Source: Spirochaetota bacterium
GTDB lineage: Bacteria; Spirochaetota; Spirochaetia; Treponematales; Rectinemataceae
Length of the DNA stretch: 64,000 nt
Reading direction: 5' to 3'
Assembly: GCA_029265255.1 (NCBI GenBank)
Contig: JAJUJQ010000006.1
Coordinates: 1 to 64,000 of the forward strand
In this document: positions 33,572 to 42,167 of the stretch, piece after piece
Layout: the number at the start of each line of letters is the position of its first letter
Position numbering within the stretch: the stretch's first letter is position 1
Notes under the pieces: model-generated
Told to the model about the DNA's origin: nothing
Databases searched by the model: none
What the model saw: only the letters and a program-made list of their open reading frames with translations
Made by a program: the position numbers and the translations under genes

Positions 33572-35287
33572 TCAGGATTCCATCCGCCGGAGGCGCTGTT
33601 CCGCCTTGCTGATGAGATAGTATCCAGCGCCGCATGCGATTGCGGCGAAGAGCCCCCCATAGGCCAGCGCGTACACATATTTTCCGACGTGCCACACTAC
33701 CGACAGCGCCCCAAGACCGCCGACCACCCCCATTGCCGCCAGAATCGTGATGATTGCGTTCGGGTTCTGCTTGAGCGCCGAGATCGGGTTTTCCCAGTGA
33801 AGACTCGGCCTGAACAGATCCAGCGCGAGTCCCGCCATGTTGATCGCCAAAGCTCCCAATATCGCCAGCGCCAGCGCTATGATCAAATCTAACCATGAAA
33901 TACGCAACAATAGCCCGGCGCCAAGAGTTCCCCAGACGACACCAAGGGCAGCAAACAACAGCGCGTGGATCAGCTTTGCGGCGACAAGTTCGCTCGCTTT
34001 CAGCGGAAGAGACTTGAGTAATGGAATTACTTTTGCGTCGCGCGAAAATGCGGTGCACGCGATGCTCGTCGAGCTGGCCAGAAATATGCCAATTCCCGCA
34101 GGCACCAGATACCCCGCCTGTGATTCGAGGAGGGGACGGAGCTGGCTGAGCGCTTCGGTCATCTCCTTTCCCTGCGCGATAAACGTAATGCCCATAATGA
34201 CCGGAAGCAGCACGATCACAAACGGACCATTCAGCATATACATGGGCTCTCGATTCATGAGCCATAGTTCTCGCAGCACAAGCGTGTACAATCTGGGACG
34301 GGTAGCGAAAAGCTTTGTCGATTCGGCATCTCCAATCCGTTCCTTCTTGGCGGACACATCTCCGAAGGTGCCGATAACCCTGAGATAGGCGCGGCTTATG
34401 AGCAGTGCCGAAAGTCCAGCCGCGGTAACGCCGAGCGCGAGATTGGCCAGCGAGAGGGCGGCACCTTGCGCAATCGAAGTGAGGGAAGAAAAATGGTTAG
34501 CGGCCTCCGCGCGCAAAGTTCCAGTCTCGAGCGCTTTGATGGTCAGCCACGCGGGCGGCCACCATCGCGCGATGTCAGCAAAGCGTTCCTGCTGACCCAT
34601 CAGAATGGCGCGGAGCAGCAGAGGATCTTCGACCTTGGCGAGCATCGTCTGCAGATACAGGTTAAAGCCGAGCGACAGCCCCAGGCCGATAGCGCCTCCC
34701 ACGTACAGAATCGCGTTCTTCCGCTTTAACCAGCGCGAAGCGCTCACAATGGGCACCAGCACCAGATAGGAGAGTGCGAGCGGCACCAGCGGGAGCGCCA
34801 AGGCATTCACGACTGCCCACAAATAAAAATCAAATCGCGGCTGGTTCTTGATTCCGAACACCGCGGCGGCGATCCCCATGACCAGGAAGGACAGCGGCGC
34901 TTCTATCGCGTACACCGTAGCCATGCGAGCGCCCAGCAGTTCTATCGGGCGTAGCGGCATGGTGATGAATAAAAGTTCGTTGGGAGCGGATGAAAAAAGC
35001 GAGAGCGCGGTAATGAACGCGAACAGAAAAACCAGCACCGAGGCCATGACCGTCGCGTACAGGAGCATGAACGCCTGCAGCCCAATTGGTGCCAGCGCGT
35101 CGTGGATCGAAATATCCATGAGCGTGAATAAAAAGCCAAAATCCGCGAGAAGGAAGATTATCAGGACCAGCACACCGATGGTCTTGGCAATGCCTTTGAA
35201 GGTTCTTAATTCCTTTCTGTCAGGAATGCGAACCGAAGCCACCGACTTAAGGCTGATTTTCACAAGAGCCAGGAATGGCGTGGTCAT
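33572..35287 (-). CDS. ABC exporter permease
   Basis: 571 residues with about a dozen membrane segments (VLVLIIFLLADFGFLFTLM; AFMLLYATVMASVLVFLFAFITAL; and others) and no soluble enzyme domain. It is the membrane partner of the ATPase gene just upstream, whose stop it overlaps by 4 bp. Such large single permeases with one ATPase are usually exporters of drugs, peptides or lipids; the cargo is unknown. A one-mismatch 11-bp word (GGGGACGGAGCT at 34132) is inside, read QLRPL. Confidence 0.85.
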   Translation of the reverse strand: MTTPFLALVKISLKSVASVRIPDRKELRTFKGIAKTIGVLVLIIFLLADFGFLFTLMDISIHDALAPIGLQAFMLLYATVMASVLVFLFAFITALSLFSSAPNELLFITMPLRPIELLGARMATVYAIEAPLSFLVMGIAAAVFGIKNQPRFDFYLWAVVNALALPLVPLALSYLVLVPIVSASRWLKRKNAILYVGGAIGLGLSLGFNLYLQTMLAKVEDPLLLRAILMGQQERFADIARWWPPAWLTIKALETGTLRAEAANHFSSLTSIAQGAALSLANLALGVTAAGLSALLISRAYLRVIGTFGDVSAKKERIGDAESTKLFATRPRLYTLVLRELWLMNREPMYMLNGPFVIVLLPVIMGITFIAQGKEMTEALSQLRPLLESQAGYLVPAGIGIFLASSTSIACTAFSRDAKVIPLLKSLPLKASELVAAKLIHALLFAALGVVWGTLGAGLLLRISWLDLIIALALAILGALAINMAGLALDLFRPSLHWENPISALKQNPNAIITILAAMGVVGGLGALSVVWHVGKYVYALAYGGLFAAIACGAGYYLISKAEQRLRRMES

Positions 35288-36063
35288 GAGACGTCTCCGC
35301 TGTGATCGTCAACCAGAGCAAGGAAGAGTTCCTCCAGGCTTTCGCCAGCAGCAGCACCTTCGCCCGACGGGCTTGCGCTTCCTGCTTCTTTTAGCGTTCG
35401 CAGCTCCTCAAGCGCGCCGACAAAGATGATTCTTCCTTTGTTAATTATCGCCAGACGGTCGCAGATGCGCTCGGCGACCTCCATGACATGGGTAGAAAAG
35501 AATACGCAGCCACCTGACGCGGCATGGGCGCGCATGAGTTCTTTAAGCGTGAATGAAGCGCGGGGATCCAGACCGACGATGGGCTCGTCCAGGACCCAAT
35601 TGTGGGGCTGATGCACGAGGCTTGCGATGATGTTGAGCTTCTGCCGCATGCCGCGGCTCATGCTGCCGATAGGCGACTTGAGTACCTCGCTCAGCTCGAG
35701 GCGGGACGCGAGGTCTTCGATCCGCGTGCGTCGTGTGTCCGCGGGGACACCGTACACATCGGCCATAAAATTGAGGTACTCGTACGCTTTGAGCTTGCTG
35801 AACATGTCGGGAGTATCGGGAACAAGTCCAAAGTGCCGTTTGGCTTCGAGTGGATGTTTCGCGAGCTCGATGCCATCGATGCGCACAGTACCCTCATCGG
35901 CTTCGAGCGCGCCGGTTATGATGCGGATTGTGGTGGTTTTGCCAGCGCCATTTGGTCCCAGAAAGCCAAAGATGCAGCCGTCTGGAATGGTGAGGCTGAG
36001 CGAATCCACAGCCCGCGTGCCGCTCTTTGCGTAGGTTTTGGAGATTGAAGAGAGTTCGATCAT
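35284..36063 (-). CDS. ABC exporter ATPase
   Basis: 259 residues. Walker A GPNGAGKTTTIRIITG, FGLVPDTPDMFSKLKAYEYLNF, signature MSRGMRQKLNIIASLVHQP, Walker B NWVLDEPIVGLDP and HVMEVAERICDRL. The signature is MSRGM instead of LSGGQ, as in the CcmA/NatA group. It heads a two-gene operon with the permease. Confidence 0.93.
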   Translation of the reverse strand: MIELSSISKTYAKSGTRAVDSLSLTIPDGCIFGFLGPNGAGKTTTIRIITGALEADEGTVRIDGIELAKHPLEAKRHFGLVPDTPDMFSKLKAYEYLNFMADVYGVPADTRRTRIEDLASRLELSEVLKSPIGSMSRGMRQKLNIIASLVHQPHNWVLDEPIVGLDPRASFTLKELMRAHAASGGCVFFSTHVMEVAERICDRLAIINKGRIIFVGALEELRTLKEAGSASPSGEGAAAGESLEELFLALVDDHSGDVS

Positions 36064-36177
36064 AAGAATACTCCCGATGGACGCCCTGCAGGCCCCGCAT
36101 CATTCGGTTCAAATCGCTAAGACTTTATTGAATCACAGTATCCTGCTATACTGCAAGTGCTTCGAAGGAGTTCTGCC

Positions 36178-36555
36178 ATGATGCTTAAAAATATCCCTGC
36201 GCTGCTCCAGCTGAATATTCAGGGAAGCACAGGAACCTCGTCTACGACTATCGCCGTTGAGGTGGTTCAGCCTGATTTCGCGGACGAACCCGTGCGCGGG
36301 GTCTATACATCGGACCTGCTTTCAGACGTGTTGGCGAATGGTCGTGACGCGACGGTGCTTGTTACCATCCAGGCGCACCGCAATACGGTTGCTGTTGCCT
36401 CTATAACGGGGATACGACTGATCCTCATCTGCAACAATCGTCCTGTCGATCCTGACATGATTGACGCGGCGCGCCAGGAAGGCATCGGCGTCCTGCGAAC
36501 CACTCTGAGCCAGTTCGAGGTGTCGGGCAGACTCTGGCAGGCGCTCCACTCCTGA
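36178..36555 (+). CDS. stand-alone DRTGG-domain protein
   Basis: 125 residues; GAAGGAG at 36164-36170 sets ATG 36178. The single domain (VRGVYTSDLLSDVLANGRDATVLVTIQAHRNTVAVASIT; LILICNNRPVDPDMIDAARQEGIGVLRTTLSQFEVSGRLW) fits the DRTGG fold. Such proteins, next to a PHP-domain gene as here, usually accompany [FeFe]-hydrogenase genes in anaerobes. No hydrogenase gene is in the window. The next gene begins 4 bp later. Confidence 0.8.
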   Translation: MMLKNIPALLQLNIQGSTGTSSTTIAVEVVQPDFADEPVRGVYTSDLLSDVLANGRDATVLVTIQAHRNTVAVASITGIRLILICNNRPVDPDMIDAARQEGIGVLRTTLSQFEVSGRLWQALHS

Positions 36556-36558
36556 GCG

Positions 36559-37551
36559 ATGGCGCTTTCGATGATTCTTAGGATCGATCTTCACAATCAT
36601 TCCTGCCTCAGCCCGTGCGCGAGTCTGGATAATTCGCCGGAAGAAATCGCGCGCATGGCAGCGAGGGCGGGAATCGATATCATCGCGCTTACGGATCATA
36701 ATGCCGCGTTGAATGCCCCAGCCTTTGCGCTTGCCTGCGCGCGTCGGGGTGTCGTGCCGCTGTTTGGGCTTGAGCTGAATCCGCGGGAAGAGGCGCACCT
36801 GCTGATACTGTTTCCCGACCCTTTGACGGCGATTGCGTTTTCGGATCGAATATCCGCATATATTCCCGACCTTGGGGTCGAGGCTGGGAGCATGGGCGAC
36901 CAGGTGGTGGTTGATCCCGAGGAGCGTATTCTCGCGATGCCTTCGTGCTGGTACGGGGCGGCCCTTCAAGAGAGCTGGGATCACCTGGCGCGTCTGGGAT
37001 CGGATGCGGGCGCGATCGTCATTCCTGCGCATGTGGATCGCCCCCAGATGTCGGTGTACAGCCAGCTTGGCTTTCTACCGGAGGGGCGCTACGACGCGGT
37101 CGAGGCAGTCTGGATAGGATCAGGCACCACCGCCGCGATTTCGGGAAAGACCGTAGAACCATGGGGTGTCGCGATTGATGTGAAAGTGTTGACGAGGGGG
37201 CTTTGCGTGCTCGCGGGGTCCGATGCGCACATGCCTGTGCATGTCGGGCGCCGCCCCTCTGCGGCAATAGTGGAAGATGATACTCCATTCGAAGCCATGA
37301 AACATGAGCTGGCAGACCTTGCCGCATGCTGGGATGCGGCGAACACAGGCGGCGAGCGAATTGACCAGACATCGCAGGAAATTCCGGGTACCGGTTTTCG
37401 ATCGAAGGACATTCCCGGGATGCTTCCTTTACTTGATTTTCTGCGTGAACATTATCCGTTTACAACCGCAGATACCTTGTTTCTCAGTCTGCGCCAAGCC
37501 TTTCGCGAACATCATGCGTACCGCCTCGATAGATTGCCGCCTGAATTCTGA
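36559..37551 (+). CDS. PHP-domain metal-dependent phosphoesterase
   Basis: 330 residues. Metal-binding blocks: RIDLHNHSCLSPC, IIALTDHNAALN, AIVIPAHVDRPQMS and VLAGSDAHMPVHVG. It likely hydrolyses a phosphoester; the substrate is unknown. The N-terminal DLHNHSCLSPCASLDNSPEEIA is the form seen in PHP proteins beside hydrogenase loci. ATG 36559 or ATG 36574 may be the start; neither has a ribosome site, so translation may depend on the upstream gene. Confidence 0.88.
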   Translation: MALSMILRIDLHNHSCLSPCASLDNSPEEIARMAARAGIDIIALTDHNAALNAPAFALACARRGVVPLFGLELNPREEAHLLILFPDPLTAIAFSDRISAYIPDLGVEAGSMGDQVVVDPEERILAMPSCWYGAALQESWDHLARLGSDAGAIVIPAHVDRPQMSVYSQLGFLPEGRYDAVEAVWIGSGTTAAISGKTVEPWGVAIDVKVLTRGLCVLAGSDAHMPVHVGRRPSAAIVEDDTPFEAMKHELADLAACWDAANTGGERIDQTSQEIPGTGFRSKDIPGMLPLLDFLREHYPFTTADTLFLSLRQAFREHHAYRLDRLPPEF

Positions 37552-37569
37552 CAACAAGGCCACTCGCCG

Positions 37570-38277
37570 TTAGCCTCTGCGCTTCGCGAATTCCACAATT
37601 GCGTGCTTGATCACCTCATGTCCCGCGCGATTCGGGTGTATCCCGTCCGAGCAAAGCAGACTCTGATAGGCTCTTCGCGTGAGAAATTCGCTTCTAATAT
37701 CCAGCACGACACAATGTTCTTGTTCTCCAATCTGCCAGATTGAATTCGAATAGCTTTCGTGCCAGCGATAAATGAAGGAGACGTCACCCAGCCATTCGAG
37801 AATCGCCCGCCTATCAAGCCCGGTTCTAGTAAACCAGGCAAAATACCGTTCGGCATCAAGCGGAGGCAGAGTCAACAGGACTGGCGTGTAACCATTCATT
37901 CGAAGAATTTCGATGGATTCGATGTAGAATGACTTGAATTTCTCTAGCGGGGTATTTGGCCAATGCTCGGCCTGTGGATTCGCTGCTACTTCGTCCCAGC
38001 GAAAATCGCAGTCGTTGCCGCCGAACTCGAGAAATGCCAGCTTTTTCGGTTCTGAAGAGGCAGGCTTTTCCGCGGTCCCCAGGATACTGCGCTTGATGAT
38101 GTCCAGGCCTTTCGCGATGGTGCAGCCAAAGCGGGCTTTGTTGATCACGCGATATCCCAGCTCATCGGCGGTTCTTACGGCAAAGCATTCCGGCAGAGGT
38201 CTGTAGGAACCGCTGCTGTCGAGAACGATTCCTCGCGCGATCGAGTCTCCGAACAGTAACACTTCCTGAGCGTACAT
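37570..38277 (-). CDS. SGNH/GDSL-type hydrolase
   Basis: 235 residues from ATG 38277, with AAGGGG about 8 nt before it. Block I is LLFGDSIARGIVLD (catalytic Ser), block III LEFGGNDCDF (Asn) and block V CSDGIHPNRAGHEVI (Asp and His). No signal peptide, so a cytoplasmic esterase or acyl hydrolase. It is divergent from the DUF1836 gene, and a palindrome lies 15 bp upstream of its start. Confidence 0.9.
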   Translation of the reverse strand: MYAQEVLLFGDSIARGIVLDSSGSYRPLPECFAVRTADELGYRVINKARFGCTIAKGLDIIKRSILGTAEKPASSEPKKLAFLEFGGNDCDFRWDEVAANPQAEHWPNTPLEKFKSFYIESIEILRMNGYTPVLLTLPPLDAERYFAWFTRTGLDRRAILEWLGDVSFIYRWHESYSNSIWQIGEQEHCVVLDIRSEFLTRRAYQSLLCSDGIHPNRAGHEVIKHAIVEFAKRRG

Positions 38278-38291
38278 AACAAACCCCTTAA

Positions 38292-38312
38292 ATATGGTAT
38301 GCAATACCATAT
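38292..38312. promoter_or_regulatory. palindromic operator, site 1
   Basis: Perfect 9-bp arms ATATGGTAT and ATACCATAT around GCA. It lies 15 bp upstream of the hydrolase start, where it would block transcription or translation initiation. The intergenic region is notably AT-rich. Confidence 0.65.
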
Positions 38313-38356
38313 AATGTTATTACTGATAACTTATAAACTGGTAAATAGTATGTCAA

Positions 38357-38369
38357 GGTATTCAATACT
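38357..38369. promoter_or_regulatory. palindromic operator, site 2
   Basis: GGTAT-TCA-ATACT, the same 5-3-5 core as site 1 (GGTAT-GCA-ATACC) with two differences. It lies about 57 bp before the DUF1836 start. Confidence 0.55.
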
Positions 38370-38425
38370 AAATCTTGTTATTTTCCATATCATTTGTTAG
38401 GATATTGCAGGCAGGAGGATGTGGT

Positions 38426-38962
38426 ATGAAGGATGCCCGGGAGCACGCGGTCGAGGAATACGCGGGGACACTTGAACGCATGTCCGCCCCTGAATGGACA
38501 GGTCTGCCGGACATTGGTCTGTATATGGACCAGGTCATCAATTATCTGACGCGGCTGATTGAACCATATTGCGCGCTGCAAGGAGAGCAGGCGATAACGC
38601 CTTCAATGATAAATAATTATGTAAAAGCAAAAGTCATTCCGAGAGCAGAGGGCAAGAAGTATTCGCAGGAGCATCTAGCCCTTCTGCTTATGATCATGAC
38701 GCTCAAAAAATCGTTGTCAGTCCAGGATATACGCACGCTCCTCGATGAGCGGGGAGGAGAAGCGACACATCGGGATCAGTATGAACGCTATCGGAAGGTA
38801 CTGGATGCCGTGAGCAAGTCCGTCGCGAGTGAGATCCGCGCTGAGTTGGGAGCATTGGGGGGCGAACACGCAGAGAAGCTGAAGGATTTAGCGCTCCGCT
38901 TTTCTCTAGAGGCTGGCATCAGAAGCCTTGCGGCGGAGCGTATCATCGATCTGCTTCGATAA
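38426..38962 (+). CDS. DUF1836 putative transcriptional regulator
   Basis: 178 residues; AGGAGG at 38414-38419 sets the start. The domain begins ...LPDIGLYMDQVINYLTRLI and contains the winged-helix segment ITPSMINNYVKAKVIPRAEGKKYSQEHLALLLMIMTLKKSLSVQDIRTLL, which resembles MerR-type DNA binding. Family members are uncharacterised. Divergent placement and the paired palindromes suggest it controls the SGNH hydrolase and itself (inference). A methyltransferase follows 15 bp downstream. Confidence 0.88.
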   Translation: MKDAREHAVEEYAGTLERMSAPEWTGLPDIGLYMDQVINYLTRLIEPYCALQGEQAITPSMINNYVKAKVIPRAEGKKYSQEHLALLLMIMTLKKSLSVQDIRTLLDERGGEATHRDQYERYRKVLDAVSKSVASEIRAELGALGGEHAEKLKDLALRFSLEAGIRSLAAERIIDLLR

Positions 38963-38977
38963 TCAGGAGGTTCCTCA

Positions 38978-39724
38978 ATGGATATTCCGCGCATTTTCAC
39001 CATCACTGAGAGCGCTCATCGGATTCACAACCCCTTTACGCCTGAGAAACTCGCGACACTCGGCGCCGCGCTGCGTTTGCGGCCAGGCAGTCGAGTACTC
39101 GATCTTGGCAGCGGTTCGGGGGAGATGTTGTGCACTTGGGCGCGCGATTACGGCATTTTCGGTACTGGCGTCGATATGAGCCAGCTGTTCGTGAGTCAGG
39201 CAAGAACGCGCGCGGAAGAGCTCGGTGTTGTCGACAGGGTGAGGTTTATTCATGGAGATGCGGCCGGGTATGTTTCAGATGAGAAGGTTGATGTGGCTGC
39301 CTGCATTGGTGCCACATGGATCGGCGGTGGAGTGGCAGGCACCATCGAGCTTTTGGCGCGAAGCCTTCGTACCGGCGGTATCATCCTCATTGGCGAACCA
39401 TACTGGAGGATCCTTCCGCCGACTGAGGATGTCGCCAGACAATGCCTTGCCGAATCGATTTCCGAATTTCTCGTTCTTCCGGAGCTGCTCGCGTGTTTCA
39501 GCCAACTGGGCTATGACGTGGTGGAGATGGTGCTTGCCGATCAGGACAGCTGGGATCGCTATGAGGCCGCCAAGTGGCTTACCATGCGCCAATGGCTCGA
39601 AGCCAATCCAGATGACGAGCTGGCGCGGGAAGTCCGGGCCATGCTTACTGCGGAACCAGTTCGTTACGTCACCTATACGCGCGAATACCTCGGCTGGGGT
39701 GTGTTCGCGCTCATGCGACGCTGA
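38978..39724 (+). CDS. class I SAM-dependent methyltransferase
   Basis: 248 residues. SAM site VLDLGSGSGEMLCTWA, acidic residue in GTGVDMSQLFV, VRFIHGDAAGY, and motif IV VDVAACIGATWIGGG. Substrate not evident; the FNPF-type start (AHRIHNPFTPEKL) occurs in small-molecule methyltransferases. CAGGAGG sets the ATG. Second gene after the DUF1836 regulator. Confidence 0.88.
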   Translation: MDIPRIFTITESAHRIHNPFTPEKLATLGAALRLRPGSRVLDLGSGSGEMLCTWARDYGIFGTGVDMSQLFVSQARTRAEELGVVDRVRFIHGDAAGYVSDEKVDVAACIGATWIGGGVAGTIELLARSLRTGGIILIGEPYWRILPPTEDVARQCLAESISEFLVLPELLACFSQLGYDVVEMVLADQDSWDRYEAAKWLTMRQWLEANPDDELAREVRAMLTAEPVRYVTYTREYLGWGVFALMRR

Positions 39725-39790
39725 CGCAGCGTAATGCGGTCGAATCTCCCTTCGAGCCCCGCGGCCCTCTCGAAGGAGTGACCCTGCGTC
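39723..39790. terminator. nested hairpin between convergent genes
   Basis: Outer arms GACGCAG (39723-39729) and CTGCGTC (39784-39790), inner arms CTCCCTTCGAG (39746-39756) and CTCGAAGGAG (39769-39778). It spans the whole gap between two convergent stop codons and could end transcription from both sides, but there is no T run. Confidence 0.45.
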
Positions 39791-40604
39791 ATTCCATCCA
39801 GCGTATGGAAAACTCGACCGGCTTTTCCAGCGTGAGCAGATCGAAGAGAGGGATTCTGGTTCTGAAAACTTGCCCGGAAAAGGTACCTCCGGTCACAATG
39901 GCAATCGGTCGTGGAACGGTGATATTCAGTTCCACGGCACAGGCATCAAAAGCGGGCATGTTTTTCTTTCCGATGATTACCTGTTCGAGATTGAGCCTGT
40001 ATTCAGCGGCCGATACGGGGTCCGGTTCGAGCGCGGGAGGACTTAGGCTGTCGATGATCTTGCGATTCACTCCAGGAAAAAGCTTAAGCATGTACGCGGC
40101 ATTGTCACGGGTAATCCGTACCGCCAATTCGCGCGTGGCTGACAGCCCGTTACGCGGTGGGATGTAGCGATACTGGATCATCCCGTCAGGGACTGTTTTT
40201 GTGTCGGCGACCAGCACGGCAAGGTCGGACACCTGCACCACCGAATTCATGCTCTCGCTGTCGGGACTGGAAATATCCACAAGCGTCAGGCCCTTCCTCT
40301 GGGCGAATTCCTTACGGACCAGCTCAGGATTGAACAGAGGCTCGGTGGCTGAAATTCCCGCGAACTGGCGAACCCGTGAGCCAAGCACCGCAGGCACTGA
40401 AAGCGAAATCGCTGCCCGAACCGAACCATCCGATCGTACCGCGGCATCGAGCTGGCCTGAGCACGCGGCCATCAGCAGGCTCAATACTGCCAGAATTATC
40501 GTGATAAATACGCCTTTCGAATGCGTTGTATTGCGCGGACAACCCCGCTGACGCCATACCGGGCGCTTTAAAAACACACAATAGTTCATGCGGAAACCTC
40601 TCAT
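39789..40604 (-). CDS. lipoprotein of unknown function
   Basis: 271 residues from ATG 40604, which overlaps the cyclase stop as ATGA; a longer open frame into the cyclase gene is not favoured. Signal GVFITIILAVLSLLMAAC gives a lipobox MAAC. The mature part has DGSVRAAISLSVPAVLGSRVRQFAG and an ending strand region, with no motif I recognise. Translational coupling to the cyclase suggests a joint envelope-sensing role, which is inference. Confidence 0.78.
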   Translation of the reverse strand: MRGFRMNYCVFLKRPVWRQRGCPRNTTHSKGVFITIILAVLSLLMAACSGQLDAAVRSDGSVRAAISLSVPAVLGSRVRQFAGISATEPLFNPELVRKEFAQRKGLTLVDISSPDSESMNSVVQVSDLAVLVADTKTVPDGMIQYRYIPPRNGLSATRELAVRITRDNAAYMLKLFPGVNRKIIDSLSPPALEPDPVSAAEYRLNLEQVIIGKKNMPAFDACAVELNITVPRPIAIVTGGTFSGQVFRTRIPLFDLLTLEKPVEFSIRWME

Positions 40605-42028
40605 GGCTTTCGGGTATAGAGCGGCATGGGCCTCGTGCTTTTTCTCAGTAATACTTCGCTGAAACGCTCGAGTGTGACCTGGCTTTCCAGCATCATCCGC
40701 CGATAGGCAGCATGGCTGACCAATAGCGGCTGATGGAACTCCCGGCACAGCGAATCGAGCCGCGCGGCGACGGCGATGGCATCGCCAAAAAAACTCAGCT
40801 TCTGCTGCCCTGGAGGACCGAGCTGCGCGGCGGTTACCCATCCTGAATGGATGCCTATGGATACTTTCAGATCATCTGGCATCGACTGAATGACCATGTC
40901 TTCGCGCATGCTTTCGAGCTCTTCCAGGAATGCGTACGCGGCATTCAGTCCGCGGTCTGCACTGCGCTCGGAGTCCACAAGCCCGAAAACGCTGATGACC
41001 GTATCAGCCGAAACCGACGCGATGCGACCGCCAAAGCTGCCGGCGCATTGAGTCCACAGCGCATAGTAACGGTTGAGGAACGCGACCGCGGCTGCTTTTC
41101 CAATCCGTTCGGAAAAATCGGTAAACCCGACAATGTCTGAAGACACCACGGTCACTAGCATCGAGGCATACTGTTTTGTTCTCTCGCCCTCCGCTTTTAT
41201 AAAGGTATCGAATGTGACAGATGAAGGTGCGGCGTGGTCTTTAGCCTCGGAGATTGTGTGTGTATCGGAGGCATCGGTATTCGCAGTCGATTCAACAGCG
41301 TCGGACGAAACCGCCGGGTTCTCCGACAGCCGCGTCCCAGGATGGATAATCCGTTCGGCGATAGAAGGCATTTCGAGCAGACGGCTGAGCCGATGCTGGA
41401 GGGAAATCGTCCGCAATCGAGCGATGAAGAGCATGAAATCGAACGAGATGACGCCGAACAGCGCGAACAGATGCTGCGGCGCGCGGATGAATTTATTGAA
41501 CACTGCCGGGAATTCGCTGATCTGCAGGGCTCTTGCCAAGGCCTCGGCATCGATTTCGCCCCGTGCGTACGCCGCGGTCACGGAGATGCGCAGATCAAGA
41601 TAGGCATAAAAGAATATGAAAATGAGCGCCGACCCGACCGACAACGCCGACTCGGTGAGCTTGCGGAAGAACGGTCGTTTCAGCACAAGCGAAAGCGTCT
41701 GGAACACCGCGATGTATACTGAGGCGCCGAGAAGCAGAAGAATCGCCGATTCCGTGAATTCCGTATCACCCAGGGTAGCGCGGAGAATGGAATAGCCCAG
41801 TGGAGTAATAAAGGAGTAGATGAAACGCAGAATGGGGATGTGTCCCTGTACCGCGAGCAGCGTCGTCTGCACGAGCATGAAACAGAGCACCAGGAGGGAG
41901 GTGACGATCGCGTTCAGCCATGACCCCGAGGTCAGGGAAATGATCATCACGAAAAAGAGAATAAACTGGTTCGAGTAATAGTACAGTTCGTCTCTGAACC
42001 GGCTGCCTGATATCTGCATCGAAGCCAT
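40601..42028 (-). CDS. membrane-bound class III adenylate/guanylate cyclase
   Basis: 475 residues. About six membrane helices lie in the first 210 residues. The cyclase domain, about 285-470, has metal Asp in SSDIVGFTDFSERIGK, the second Asp in SADTVISVFG (Ala instead of the usual Gly before Asp) and VSIGIHSGWVTAAQLG. It makes cAMP or cGMP from the triphosphate. The TM region is not MASE1-like to my eye. It is coupled to the lipoprotein gene. Confidence 0.9.
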   Translation of the reverse strand: MASMQISGSRFRDELYYYSNQFILFFVMIISLTSGSWLNAIVTSLLVLCFMLVQTTLLAVQGHIPILRFIYSFITPLGYSILRATLGDTEFTESAILLLLGASVYIAVFQTLSLVLKRPFFRKLTESALSVGSALIFIFFYAYLDLRISVTAAYARGEIDAEALARALQISEFPAVFNKFIRAPQHLFALFGVISFDFMLFIARLRTISLQHRLSRLLEMPSIAERIIHPGTRLSENPAVSSDAVESTANTDASDTHTISEAKDHAAPSSVTFDTFIKAEGERTKQYASMLVTVVSSDIVGFTDFSERIGKAAAVAFLNRYYALWTQCAGSFGGRIASVSADTVISVFGLVDSERSADRGLNAAYAFLEELESMREDMVIQSMPDDLKVSIGIHSGWVTAAQLGPPGQQKLSFFGDAIAVAARLDSLCREFHQPLLVSHAAYRRMMLESQVTLERFSEVLLRKSTRPMPLYTRKP

Positions 42029-42107
42029 TCTAGCCGCGGGGAGGCTCTAAGGAAAGTGGCGGAGGTGGCACAATCAATAAAAATGGAGATAAAGAGACCG
42101 TCATGGC

Positions 42108-42135
42108 TTGACTGACCGCGAGAAGGGGATACAAT
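42108..42135 (+). promoter_or_regulatory. strong sigma70-type promoter of the DUF3798 cassette
   Basis: TTGACT (42108-42113), 16-bp spacer, TACAAT (42130-42135), then AAAGGAGG at 42155-42162 before ATG 42168. Best match to consensus in the window. Confidence 0.7.
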
Positions 42136-42167
42136 AAATACGCATTCCAAATCTCAAAGGAGGATCT

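Noticed and set aside
33420..34265. Minus-strand open frame overlapping the ABC permease in another frame
   Set aside because: Composition Arg/Gly/Trp-rich, no helices, and it overlaps a coherent membrane protein.
38375..38425. Earlier start for the DUF1836 gene
   Set aside because: It would place the start before the AGGAGG at 38414 and add a hydrophobic stretch not belonging to the family.
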